The notes below the pieces were generated by a model. That model made no database searches. It was not told the origin of the DNA and saw only the letters and a program-made list of their open reading frames with translations. Of a stretch of 64,000 nucleotides of DNA, positions 24,666-35,399 are shown piece after piece. The DNA is from Ailurus styani (Eukaryota; Chordata; Mammalia; Carnivora; Ailuridae). Each line of letters opens with the position of its first letter. The stretch's first letter is position 1. The stretch spans positions 4,825,206 through 4,889,205 of the forward strand of contig LNAC01000001.1 in the NCBI GenBank assembly GCA_002007465.1, read 5' to 3'. Position numbers and translations under genes: made by a program.

Positions 24666-25260
24666 AGAGAGGATTCTGAGCCCCCCAGATGCACCATCTA
24701 GTGAAGAGTCCCTTTGCTATAGCTTCATTTTACAAGGAAAGGGTCCCAAGAAATAAACACGTTCCGCACAAGGCTCCTCTGCCCACTGAGGATGCTCGGG
24801 TAGGCGCGTGGCAGCCACTCCACGTGGAGCTCAAGCCTCAGCCACGAGCAGGGGGCTTCGTAGGTACAGACAGCTGCCTGCCATCGTCCCTGCTTTCCCA
24901 GCCCCGTGAGCATCCTCACTCACTGCGAGCCCAGTGGGAGATGTCAGGACAACCTCAGGACAGGCTGATGGCCGAGTGGGAAACACGGGGTGAGGAGCAA
25001 CGAGCAAAGGGCGTGTGTCCACCTGGTGAGCCGGGGCAGCTGTCAGGTCAGGGTGGAGGGCCCTGAATGAAGACAGAGGGCATTCCAGAGACAGAAACCT
25101 GCTGGCTCGCAGGCCTGCCCACTGGGCCTGCCTAGGTTAGAACCCGGAAGTGGAGAGGCCACCACGACAAGTGGGGCTGCTCGGGGACGCGCGGCCAGCT
25201 GTGAGTCCACGGCGGAGGCCAGAGAGCCGTGGTCCTCGAGTTCTGCGTTCACTCAACGTT

Positions 25261-25454
25261 CATGCTTTTATTTTTTATTTTTTGTTTATTTAACAGAGAG
25301 AGAGAGACAGCAAGAGAGGGAACACAAGCAGGAAGAGTCCCAGAGGCAGAGGGAGAAGTGGCCTTCCGGCTGAGCAGGAAGCCCCATGCAGGGCTTGATC
25401 CCAGGACCCTGAGCCGAAGGCAGACACTTAACGACGGAACCCCCCAAGCGCCCC
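25261..25454 (-). mobile_element. SINEC with target-site duplication
   Basis: It starts with a T-rich tail and 'tttatttaacagagagagag' and ends with 'ggaaccccccaagcgcccc'. Flanks 'ttcactcaacgtt' (25248-25260) and 'ttcactcaacatt' (25455-25467) differ at one base. It is sense to DOCK1. Confidence 0.95.
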
Positions 25455-25504
25455 TTCACTCAACATTTAACCAGGAAGCATTACTTCCACCTGCACTGTC
25501 CTCG

Positions 25505-25640
25505 GTCAGAGCACTGTTCATTCAGTCACTCAACAGACATTTCGGAAGAGCTGCCTGGTGGGAATCGGGGACACGTGGCAAGACAGCTGTCTTCCCTGAA
25601 GGTCCAGGGCGCTCCTCGTCGCCTCCAACCTTACTCCGGA
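25505..25640 (-). repeat. L2 LINE 3' remnant, reverse
   Basis: 'tcattcagtcactcaacaga', 'catttcggaagagctgcctg' and 'cgtggcaagacagctgtctt' are the reverse complement of the L2 tail region. Confidence 0.6.
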
Positions 25641-27800
25641 CATGGAGCAAGTTCTCTACTTGTGTTCCGATGGTGAGACTGGACAGGTAAGAGCCAACAG
25701 CCCATGCTGTCCCTCAGCCTCTCCGCGGCACGAGGACAGAACGGTCCCGCGAGGCGCGCCACACTAGAGATCGCTCTGTCCTGAGAGTCTGAAACCGTCC
25801 ATGCCCATTGTTTTTCTTTTCTGGATCGGTCATTCTGCCTGACTCTGTGCTCCCTCCTCTCCCTGGCCTGGGGTCTGAGGGGCCATTTGAGAGACTGTAA
25901 AAGTTAACATGACTGGCATTGACAGATACTGCAGTTTTCTAGGGGATTCGCTCCTCCAACCAAACAAGGGCTCAGTCTGAAAACCTGAAGCAGCCCTCCT
26001 AACAAGGATGCAATCCCAAGAAAATGGTCTAGGCTATTTTCACATCGCAGTACTAACTAACTTTCAATTATTGAACACAAAATGATCTTTCATTTTTGTG
26101 AGCAGTTGTCAGAGGAGAAAAACAGTCAAACACTTTCTATGTACAGTTAATGGACAGGAACACATTTTACAAAGGTTCTGACAGATTAACAACAATAAAA
26201 AAGGTCTACGGTCCCTGCAATATGAATTCGTGATATCCAAACCACAAATGCCATTTTATAGCGGAAATCAAATCGTCTGCAAATAATTGATTTTCTGAAC
26301 TGCTGTGTCTAAAGAAAAAAAAAAATCCCTCGGGAAATCAGGACCACAACATGTAGTAAGTATCTGATCATCTGCTCCGAGCAAGGAGAGAGGGCACACA
26401 CGTGGAATTCAGCAAATTACAGTCATTTTTAAAAACCACTCTGTAGAATCACGTTCCACGAGGCACTAAAGCTTCCCTACCAATGACACGTCCTAATAGT
26501 CCAGATGAAATATTTTCCACGGTTTGCATGTGTGGATTTGGATCATAGGACTATTCTGATAAAGGGCAAATGATTAATTGGAGCCCTAAGTATTCAGGAT
26601 GGGTAATGCTTCTCATTCCAAAAACTGTATTATTCAGCCTGGAAAGCCATCTAGGAAATTGTTCATATAGGTTCAGCTACAGCTTTCCTTGCACTGACCC
26701 CAACCGGGCCGAGGGATACAGTTCAGATTCACGGGTGACAGGGAACGTTCCCCACATCACATGTGACTTCAGTCCGCCAGGACAGCCGAGGAACGACAGG
26801 ACCCAAATGTAATGCAGATCACACACCTGAGCAAGCCCAGCTTCAAGCTAAAGAACTAACCACCCAGAGACACAAACACATACGTATTCTTGCTCCTTCA
26901 CTTTCATTTAAGGAAAACGGCTATGATTTTAAGGTGCAGACCCATTTTTGTCTCCTTAGAAACTTAAATACATGGACGCACACACACAGAGTGGCAAAAA
27001 TTAATACGGCTGTTTTTTATTAGAAATAATCCTTTGCAAAATAATCGTGAAATGCATTCTTCTTCCCCTCTGTTAGTAAAGTAGATATAATGATGTAAAG
27101 TGTCACCAACCTTGTTCTGGAAACAGTAGTAGCATCTGCTGGATCCTATAGGAATTTAGGGGTCTCAGAAATGAAATCTGTGTTACTCAACCCCAGAGTT
27201 TAGGTCACCATCTAACCGAGAACTCTGCCAACGAGCGTGGTGGCAGCTTTGGGGAAGACATCTACCGTCTGGCCACGGGACTTCAGGTCGTTCGGGAGGT
27301 GGTTCCAAAGCACGAATTTCCCCTCCAGTATGCTTCTCCTAATTAAGCTGTATCATAGCTGTATTGAGGATGACTGGAGAATTATTTGGAGAAATGCTGA
27401 TGAGCTCCCATGATTAGAGCTAATTAATACCAGAGTATAATTTAAAGCTGAAGAGATGCTCTGGCTTCTGCTACGGAGAAGCCAATCAGTACGTGAACAG
27501 GAGTTAGGAGAACACTCTCCATGGGTAGTTTCTCCCCATCTCCAGATCCCAGAGCATAAGGAAGCTCTTCCTGGGCTGACATGCTGAGTCACTCCCAAAT
27601 TGAGCATTAGGAACAAGTCCGTGTGTCGGGACCCTCATCTCAGAAACATGGCTTCCCTCTTGCCACACGGCTTCTCAAACCAACGGGCACCAATTCCCCA
27701 CGCAAAATCATACTTAAAATGGAAATACCGCCACCAGTGTTTTGCCTAAAATGCCGTCCCCCAAACACGGTTGTATGAAAAGGGCCGAAGTTACACTCAC

Positions 27801-27902
27801 CACAACATCAGTCCTCATTTTCCCGAAAGTCTTGATCAAATGGGCATAATGATAATCTTCCATTTGTCGTAAAATAGCTGTCATACAAGCCACAAAGTTT
27901 CC
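27801..27902 (-). CDS. DOCK1: DOCK1 internal coding exon (34 codons, phase 0/0)
   Basis: Read on the minus strand, this 102-base block is open throughout. It starts just after an acceptor (cctctacag) and ends just before a consensus donor (gtgagt). It encodes 34 residues starting GNFVACMTAILRQ and ending KMRTDVV, which I recognise as DOCK1 (DOCK180). The segment lies in the helical, armadillo-like scaffold between the lipid-binding DHR-1/C2 domain and the Rac-activating DHR-2 domain. DOCK1 is a large cytoplasmic Rac exchange factor that partners ELMO proteins in migration, phagocytosis and myoblast fusion. Both exon ends fall between codons, and joining to the exon at 20798 gives TDVV-DFLMET without a frame break. 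There is no stop, frameshift or poly(A), so this is a real exon and not a retrocopy. A GC-rich palindromic block lies about 120 bases upstream of the acceptor. Confidence 0.95.
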
Positions 27903-28014
27903 CTGTAGAGGAATCAAAAGAAACAGTTAGATGGGGAGAGAACACCACTTATAGGAAACGTTGGTATCAGCTCAGATTCTGTCGTGGAAACGGGGAGAAG
28001 CAACGGGCAGGGGC

Positions 28015-28065
28015 AGCGGGGCCCCGAGCTCGGGCCCCCTGGCCGGCCGGCCGGCTACTGGGAGC
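28015..28065. other. GC-rich palindromic block upstream of a DOCK1 acceptor
   Basis: The block holds 'ggggccccgagctcgggccc' (perfect inverted arms around gagctc, with one extra c further out), followed by three overlapping ggccggcc-type units. It lies about 113-163 bases upstream of the acceptor at 27902, so the pre-mRNA could form a strong hairpin near the branch-point region. Confidence 0.6.
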
Positions 28066-28069
28066 ACCG

Positions 28070-29390
28070 GGCCCTCCAACCTCACAATCTTGGGCTTCGC
28101 TATACCTCCTTCTCGCCAACTGCATTCAATGCTTTCTGAGGCTGGAAAAACAAGCTCCAAATATTTTTTGCATTAAATATGCAAAAATCAGAGACAAGAT
28201 TGAAAGCACCGACACTCCTGTTTGGTGCTGCGTGGCAAGTCGCTGCTCTTATTATGAGGCGAACTGTGTGTGCAGCCCTCCCTCCTGGGCCGTGGCAAAG
28301 AGAGGCCTTTTATTTCTCAAACTCGGCCTGTGTCCCCCTTGGCCAATTTGGAGGCAATCACCACCGATTCCACAATGAGTCACGGTCCAATTCTTTTCCA
28401 CAAGAAGAATGTGAAGAGGCAGGCAGGCTCATCAGAATGTAAAGTGGGTGAGAGGAGGGTTTCTCCTATAACAGAAAAGGAAGAGGAGGAAAACAGAAAC
28501 CAGCCAACAGAATCAAGACATGGAGAAAACAACAGGCTGAAGCAGCTAATGAAGAGGCAGCCGGTACGTGTGCAACCGTGGGTATGCACAGACGTGTGCT
28601 CACGCACGGGTGTGTGTGTGTGCATGTATGTGCACTGAAGGGGGCTGCGCTTGTGGGGTGGGCGGAGGGCCAAGTGGTCCTGTTGCCGCTGTCCACCATC
28701 TACCCCTTCTGGGGGTCATGGCACAGGACATCTTAAAAGCCATCTTTGCTCTTCTGTATTTTCCCCTAAATTAATGACATTTTAACACACATAAGACATA
28801 CATTTTCTCTCATTAAACCAGTATGAGTCTGGTCCAATTGCAGGATGAGACACACATTCAGGCCTATCCCCAGATGTGCCCTCCTCAATGAGTTCTCAGA
28901 CCGCATTCATTTAGGAACCCCACTCCTAGAAGCAGCATATTCGATACCCCCATGTGCTCTGCATTGATCTGAAAAACACACTCGACAGTGCGACTGACAT
29001 TCCACTATTTGTCCCAATCCACTGTATTTCTCTAGTACACATGTATGCTTCCAAATGAGTCCACATAGGGTGCATTATGCAAACTGGACAAATACAAGTA
29101 TGACGTGATGGTATATTCCGTTTGCAAGGAAATGTAACTTATTTGTGAATGATGAGAACTGCCCAGGTTTGGGTTCTAAGATGAGGTTCAGAGGAAGAGT
29201 TAAAGAATGCTTCTCTTCCACTGGAGGAATGATCTGTAAAATGGCACAATGTCCTTGAATATGAACTTTTGAAATATGCAAACATTTGGCATCCCCATGA
29301 GCTCAGGAGAAGCTGCCTTTGTGTCTCTACTTTTAATGAGATGCTAGCTCTTAGATAAGGGTCTTCGTGATATTACGTGTCAGTCAACCA
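28070..29390. other. Intronic stretch, no recognised element
   Basis: Unique sequence with a short imperfect GT-rich tract near 28,608-28,632. Nothing else is recognised. Confidence 0.4.
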
Positions 29391-29394
29391 CCAC

Positions 29395-29575
29395 GTGTTG
29401 AGGGCTATGCTGAGGCCCTATTCGACCCCACCACTGATTTTCTTGTCCCATTTTATAGGCAGTAAGACTGAGGCTGAGTGCTCCCCCTCAATGAGTAAGC
29501 GGCAAAGCTGGGCGTGGCCTGAGCGCTGTCGGCGGCAAAGTGGGCGCCCAGCAGCTGAGCTAACTAACATCTGTC
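29395..29575 (-). repeat. MIR SINE, reverse
   Basis: 'ttgtcccattttataggcag', 'taagactgaggctgagtgct' and 'tgagtaagcggcaaagctgg' match the reverse complement of the MIR core. Confidence 0.75.
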
Positions 29576-29579
29576 CTCT

Positions 29580-31125
29580 TGTCCAGATGTATATTTTAAT
29601 TCTTTTTCTGAGAAACCTGAGGCTGCTGCTGATGGCTAACGTGAGCTAGAGACTCACGTTCCTGCAGGCATCAGAGAAAGTTGGAGGAGGGTGAGAAGAG
29701 GCCACCACAGGGCACCCCAGGTTCTTCCCCGACACAGCCTTCCATGGCTGGGCTCCTCCTCCAGAGATCAGGAGCTTTTCTGGAGCAAGAATAGGCCTGA
29801 ATCAGCCAAGATGCACCTAGCAGGCGCTCAAGTTAATTCTCTGCAAGTCAGAAAAGTTGATAAATTGGGGCTTCCACATTAGAATCGCCAAAATCCCAAA
29901 GCCAGCTATGAGTAATCTGATGCAGAATACCTCGGTACTTAACTTCAAATATCAAGTCCAAAGAAAGAAAAGCAAGGCCCCAGAGCAGGCTTGAGAATGC
30001 CAAAAGCAGGGGCGCTGGGCGGCAGGGCTGAGAAAAAGCAGCACGTCGGGAGTGCAGGCAGGTCCTCCAACAGGTGACATGGAGATACTCAACTGAGGGA
30101 ACGGGCTGCCCCATAATGCTGCCACTTGATGCAAGGCCAAGGCGGGGCTAGCTGGCGCGATGCAGAAAATGAAGAAGTCAGGAGAATGCAGCAATTTCCA
30201 CAAAGCCAGTCCTGGGAGAAAGCAAATGGCCAGGCGGGAAGACATGGCTTGGGATGAGGATGTCACAGAGAAGGCCAGCCAACGGCCTCTTATTTTTCAG
30301 TGATGAGGACTAATCGGGAGGACACCCAGGGAAGAAGACAGATGCAGGGCAGGACCAGGAGTAAGAAGTCAAAAGGCCAGGGAGTGCAAAGGTGCTCTTT
30401 TCTTCACCTACAGAAATGCTCCAGAACATGTGTACTGTTTAGATTCTCTTTCTTAGAGGAAGCAAATCTTATTATTTTGCTACTCTTTACTAGGCTCAGG
30501 CATTGGACCCTAATAGGAACGGGGTCACATGCCTGTTGAAATTTACAGCAATGCTCCCCCTGCCTTTGGAATGGAGCCCCATGCACGGGGTGCCCCTAGT
30601 TCCAGAGGGAAGTGATGCGGGGACCATGAAGCTTTACTGCCCTCATAAACCTAGCAGAACTGCTCTATACAGCGGACGGAGGTGGGGTGGGGAGGTGGTT
30701 CTGGGCGCGGACCCGGCGGGTCATTACTGAAACTCTATTTGATCCCAGTCCATACACAAGAAGCAGCCATGGCGGAGAACTGTGAAAAGAAAACTTGCAT
30801 TCTGCAGGCTCAAAAGAAAATTACTCTCCTGTGCTTTTTAATTGATTTATCTGTAGCGCATTTAGAAGTCCTAGGAAGCTTTTGCTTTTGAACAATGGGT
30901 GGGCTGGCAGGTAGGCTGGTGGAGACTGTGCAGAACCCATCCTGAAACCTGAGCATGGGGACCAGGGTCCTGCCCCAGTGGCGGAGTAAACACGAGGAAA
31001 TAAATAAACATCAGACATATTCCTTACAGTTCAAAGCAATGCAAAGCAGGGGCAGACAAGTTAGGATACAGTTGCAGAAAACTTAAAAATCAGGACACAG
31101 TATGCCTAATAAACAAAAAAAAAAA
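29580..31125. other. Intronic stretch, no recognised element
   Basis: This is unique sequence. A minus-strand chance open frame of about 104 codons (29952-30266) has no recognisable domain. A short A run lies near 31,115. Confidence 0.4.
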
Positions 31126-31129
31126 GTGA

Positions 31130-31425
31130 ACTTCATTAGTAATCACAGATGAAAATGATTTATCATTATATGCCTGCCAAAAGAGCAAAGGAGTATTTAA
31201 GTGAGGATCATGTTAGCAAGGGGGCAGGGGATGAGTACTCTTACACACTGCTGGTGGGAGCATAAATTGCTATAACCTTTTTATAAAGTGATTTGGCAAT
31301 AGCTTGAAAAGTCTTGGGAAAAAATACTCATCTCCTTGGTAATTTTACTGCTAACGATGCACCTAAGGAAGTTAATTCAAAATATGAAGTTTTATGCCTT
31401 AAGATGTCCATCACATTGCTGAAAA
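31130..31425 (+). mobile_element. L1 LINE 3'-region fragment
   Basis: 'cttacacactgctggtggga', 'gcataaattgctataacctt', 'gtgatttggcaatagcttg' and 'cctaaggaagttaattcaa' match the familiar L1 3' region. It is diverged and antisense to DOCK1. Confidence 0.75.
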
Positions 31426-31429
31426 CGTG

Positions 31430-34400
31430 CATCATGTTGAACAATAAGCGGCTGTGTTAAACAGTACGAGGTTTTGTAGGATCGAGGGATAAAATATAGG
31501 ACGCCCAGTCCATTCGGAATCTCAGATGAACAACAAAAAAATAAGCATGTCCCAAATACTTCACTGGAAGACACTGCATGGCACCCCCCCCCACACACAC
31601 ACACCCCTTGATGGTGTAGCCGAAGCTCCGGTTGAACCGGGTCGCCTCTACTGCCGTTTGCTCCATCAGGCAACCCTCCCAGAATGTGGTCATGGACTGT
31701 GACTCAACCACAAGAACATTAAACGTGAACTACGCAAATCTGAACTAGTTTAATAAGATGAGAAAATGCTTGAGGACCAAACATGGAGGTAATCACATAG
31801 CCATATTTCAGCAGTAGGAAGGGTACAGGACCAGAAAGAAAGAAAAAAAGATAAAGAAGGAACAACAAGGAAAAGAAAGAAGAAAAAAAACATAGTCACC
31901 TGGGGTTGGAGGACAAAACTGGATGATCTTTATAAACTGAAAATATATTAAAATTTTAGAAGATGGTCCTGAGAGAAAAAGATGTCATCTTTGGCAGCAG
32001 GAACCAAGTCTCCCTGTCCCCGAGAGCTCCGCGTCTCCGGCTCCCCCGGCCTGAGAAGTGCCAGCTGCGGGCCGCCCTGCGCACGGTTCAGGCTTCCGGT
32101 GTTGGAGCTGCCTGGGCCCCCCGGGCACTGGGCAGACAGACACGCAGGAGAGGCAACAGGCAAAACGCAGGCGGGTAGCACCAAGAACAGGCAGAATCAA
32201 ACGTGGCTGATGGAGGAGGGACGTTTTGCGGCAGGCGAATGAGTCTAAGAGGTCACTGCATGATATAGAAGCAAAAGATTTTTGAAAAGGACAGATCTGG
32301 GAGAATGGGAATTGAGGACGAGACCTACCCTTTAAACAGTATCTTTGTCTGCTGTGCCTCGTGTAAGGGTGACGGGTGCGTGCGTGAATTCGAAGGAGCA
32401 ACCCCAAGGAGTCCTCCCTCCTCCCTGAGGAGTCGGGGGGGGTGATAAACCTCTGTGATAAAGAGCGAGCTAGCCACGTGACTTGAAGGGGGTGCAGGAA
32501 ACTGCTCTTGGTGGTTCCGTCAATGAGATAAAAATGGTTCACATGACCCCAGAGCTCACACCTGGCACGCAGCCCATCTCCTCTCTCTGGGACCCATGGC
32601 ACAGGCAGAAATTTTAACTCTCTTCAGAGTGCTCCCAATGGCAAGAGATCTGGGGGCAGCTCCAAACCAGGAAGCCTTGGGAGCGGTGAACACTGACCCA
32701 GGAGCACCAAGTACGGAGGGCGAGCTCCAGGTCGGAACAGCAGGAGAACCCCACTTAAATCTGGGATTACACCTCATGACTTCCAGGGATGACCAGTTAA
32801 AGATTTTGAACACATCTTCACTGAGGTAAGTACTTTGAAGAGAAACTCCCATTTAGGTGTTGAAGTTTCAAATATGGTGATGAAAACAAACCTTGTAAAC
32901 ATCACTAAAGACGAAAGAAAAAGGAACCCTCCGGTGACAGGTGCGACACACTGTTCAGGAGCACCGGGCAAGGGTCGTGATAAAGGTGTGACGATGATGA
33001 CTTGGTGAATTCCGAATGTTCATTGTGGGGGGCATTCAAACCAAAGAACCAATGCTAGAAAGCAACATCATGAGCACAGAATGTAGGGAAAGGGAAGAAA
33101 CTGAGAGCAGCGCCCTAGATTTCAAAGGTAGGCCAGACTTGGATGGACGAGTGCTTGGTAGAGTGGGGAGGGCTCCAGGGCTCCTGAAGGCTTTCTGTTT
33201 TCAAAAAGGGAAAGCCACGCGGGAAATGTGTAAGGGCTCTATTTGCTCGAGGAAATTTAAAAAAGAATAGGGAGCCCAAAACGTTAACAACAAAACATTT
33301 TGAGGAATACCTCTAAATGTTCCTTGGCCCAAAGATTCCTCCAAAGTCTCTGTAGAGATGATCTTTGTGAAAATATACCTCAGGGCTTCTGCTTAAAGAA
33401 TTAAAAATTATCCAAAACATGCATCACCTCTGTTTCCTCACATTAAGCAGACAGTAGAGAACACCGTTTACTTCACAAACCCACAAGAAGAGAAGGAGGA
33501 GAGACACAACTAAAGACAGAATTCTGGAAGCTGACGAGGGAAGCATGAACGGTTATGGAGCGCCCCGGACGCAGGAAGGGGATGATCATCTAACAGGAAC
33601 CTTCCGATCCCAAGCACGAAACCCTAGGAAGACTCAGAAAGCAAGGCTACATTGTGAAGCGGAAATCAAGAGCGCGGAATCAAGAGCTATTCACCTTAAA
33701 TAAACATGTGCCCACTCCCAGCACGTCCAGTGAGGGGATGCTCCCACTCACTCCCAGGCAGGGGACCACATGTCGATTCTTGGCAAGGAGAGGTGCCTGA
33801 CAAAGCAGAAGAGAAAGGGGGGCAGGAGTCACCTGGCTCAAGGTATCTAGTGATAAGCAACCAGACGCTGTAAGTTCTCCACTCTCTGGTCTGCCCAGCT
33901 CCCAGCCATTCAGCAAGGACGTTTAAACGAACGCCTTCCACCGGTCTTAGCTCCATGTCAAACTGGTCAAGGGACCAGAAGAATCTTCTTTGGAGAAACT
34001 GACCAGCCCAAGGGAGCATATGCACTGTCTGCCCACAGAAGTTCGGCCCACTCAGGCTCACTGCCCCTCCAAGCTCCGTGCACACATGGGAAACAGTCTG
34101 ATGGAGACTGCACGGCCTCATGAGTAAAGTCAATCAAGCATGAGTAAGAGAAACCAAAACAAACAAGCAAAAACAGACCCAGAGGAATGAAAACAATCAG
34201 GGATATATAAGAGAACTCAAAGATCTATAATAATTATTATAAATAGATTAGATAGATTATATACATAAAACAAGAACACAATGGTACCAAAAAAAAAAAA
34301 AAAAAACAAAGACCAAGAAAGAATTCTGGAAGAGTCAAACTACAATAGCAGAAATAAACATTTTAATAGGAATGGGGGGAGGTAAAACTAACAAAATCCT

Positions 34401-34480
34401 CCGGAGAGTAGAACAAAAACACACACACGAACACACACACACACACACACACAGTAAGAACATCAGAGAATCCATTCAAG
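31430..34480. other. Intronic stretch, no recognised gene
   Basis: A C run grading into (CA)n lies at about 31,583-31,608, and purine-rich sequence at 31,835-31,890. A 205-codon minus-strand open frame (31985-32602) has low-complexity composition and no domain I recognise. An 18-A run lies near 34,289-34,306 and a (CA)n at about 34,420-34,454. Confidence 0.4.
34420..34454. repeat. (AC)n microsatellite, interrupted
   Basis: A CA repeat with one 'acgaac' interruption lies just left of a SINE insertion. Confidence 0.9.
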
Positions 34481-34492
34481 GGATTCAGTATC

Positions 34493-34717
34493 TGGGGCAC
34501 ACAGGTGGCTTGATTGGTTGGGTGTCCAACTCTTGATCTGGGCTCAGGTCATGTGATCTTGGGGTCATGGGGTCGAGCCCTGCTTGGGGCTCCAAACTTA
34601 GCACACAGAGTCTGATGTCCCTTTCCCTCTGCTCCTTCCCCCGCTTTCTCTCTTTCTTTCTCTTTTTCTCTTTCTCTCAAATAAATAAATAACATCTAAA
34701 AACAACAACTACAAACA
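34493..34717 (+). mobile_element. SINEC
   Basis: It starts 'ggggcacacaggtggcttga', contains 'tggggtcgagccctgcttgg', and ends 'aaataaataaataacatct' with an A-rich tail. 'tcagtatct' before and 'tcaatatct' after look like the target-site duplication. It is antisense to DOCK1. Confidence 0.92.
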
Positions 34718-34734
34718 CTCAATATCTGATAGGC

Positions 34735-35395
34735 AGGGATTCCAGAAAGAAAGAACACAGAAAATGGAGAGACAAAAGCTGATTTTACAAAATGATAGGA
34801 TATCCACATAAAAACTATTTGAATAAATGAGTTCAGCTGATTGCAGGATACAGAATCAAAACGTAAAAATCAACCGCTTTTCTATACCCTAGCAATGAAT
34901 AATCCAGAATGAAATTCAGAAAGTAATTCTATTTACAAAAACATCCAAAAAAGTATTTAATGGAAATATACACCATGTTCATGGGTTGGAAGACCTGGCT
35001 ATTGCTATGATGGTGGCATCCCCCAAATTAGTGTACAGATTCCATGCACTCTCTTTCCAAATCCCAGCCAGCAGCTTTGTAGAAATTGACAAGCCAATCA
35101 CAGATAACCCCAGGCTGCACAATTCCATTGTTAGAAAATATCCAGAACAGATAAAGGCAGAAAGGAATTAGTGACTGGCAAGAGCTGAAGGTTGGGGGTA
35201 AGTGGGGAGTGACTGATCATGGGTACAGATTTCTTTTGGGGATGATGACAATACTCTAAAATTGATTATGGTAGTAAACAACTCTGTGATTATATTAACC
35301 ACTTAAATTATTCACCTTAAATAGATAAATTGTAGAGTATGTGAGTTATATCTCAATAAAGCTGTCAAAAACTTTTAAAAATAGAAAATAATTAA
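34735..35395 (+). mobile_element. L1 LINE fragment with internal deletion
   Basis: The first part matches L1 ORF2-region sequence ('tcaaccgcttttctataccc', 'caccatgttcatgggttgga', 'ccaaatcccagccagcagc'). It then jumps to the 3' UTR ('gacaatactctaaaattgat', 'gagttatatctcaataaagc'). The intervening ORF2 end is missing. It is an inactive relic, antisense to DOCK1. Confidence 0.85.
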
Positions 35396-35399
35396 ATGA

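Larger units (their letters stand above)
20799..27800 (-). other. DOCK1: DOCK1 intron between the two recognised exons (7,002 bases)
   Basis: This intron has donor gtgagt at its right end and acceptor ttcag at its left end. The acceptor pyrimidine tract is dominated by a homopolymer (about 12 A on the plus strand near 20807-20818). The intron carries an L2-like remnant at 22.74 kb, SINEs at 23.6 and 25.26 kb (both sense to DOCK1), an L1 3' end near 24.1 kb, and L2 pieces at 24.3 and 25.5 kb. In 20,830-22,730 and 25,700-27,790 I see only unique, mostly AT-rich intronic sequence with A or T runs near 22,350 and 26,315. Confidence 0.9.

Noticed and set aside
20704..27902. Assignment to DOCK5 or DOCK2 instead of DOCK1
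   Set aside because: The [10 protein letters not shown] segment fits DOCK1; as I recall, DOCK5 and DOCK2 differ at several of these positions.
31985..32602. Longest open frame in the window (205 codons, minus) as a gene
   Set aside because: Its Ser/Arg/Pro-rich composition, lack of domain motifs and lack of splice or promoter context suggest chance in GC-rich DNA.
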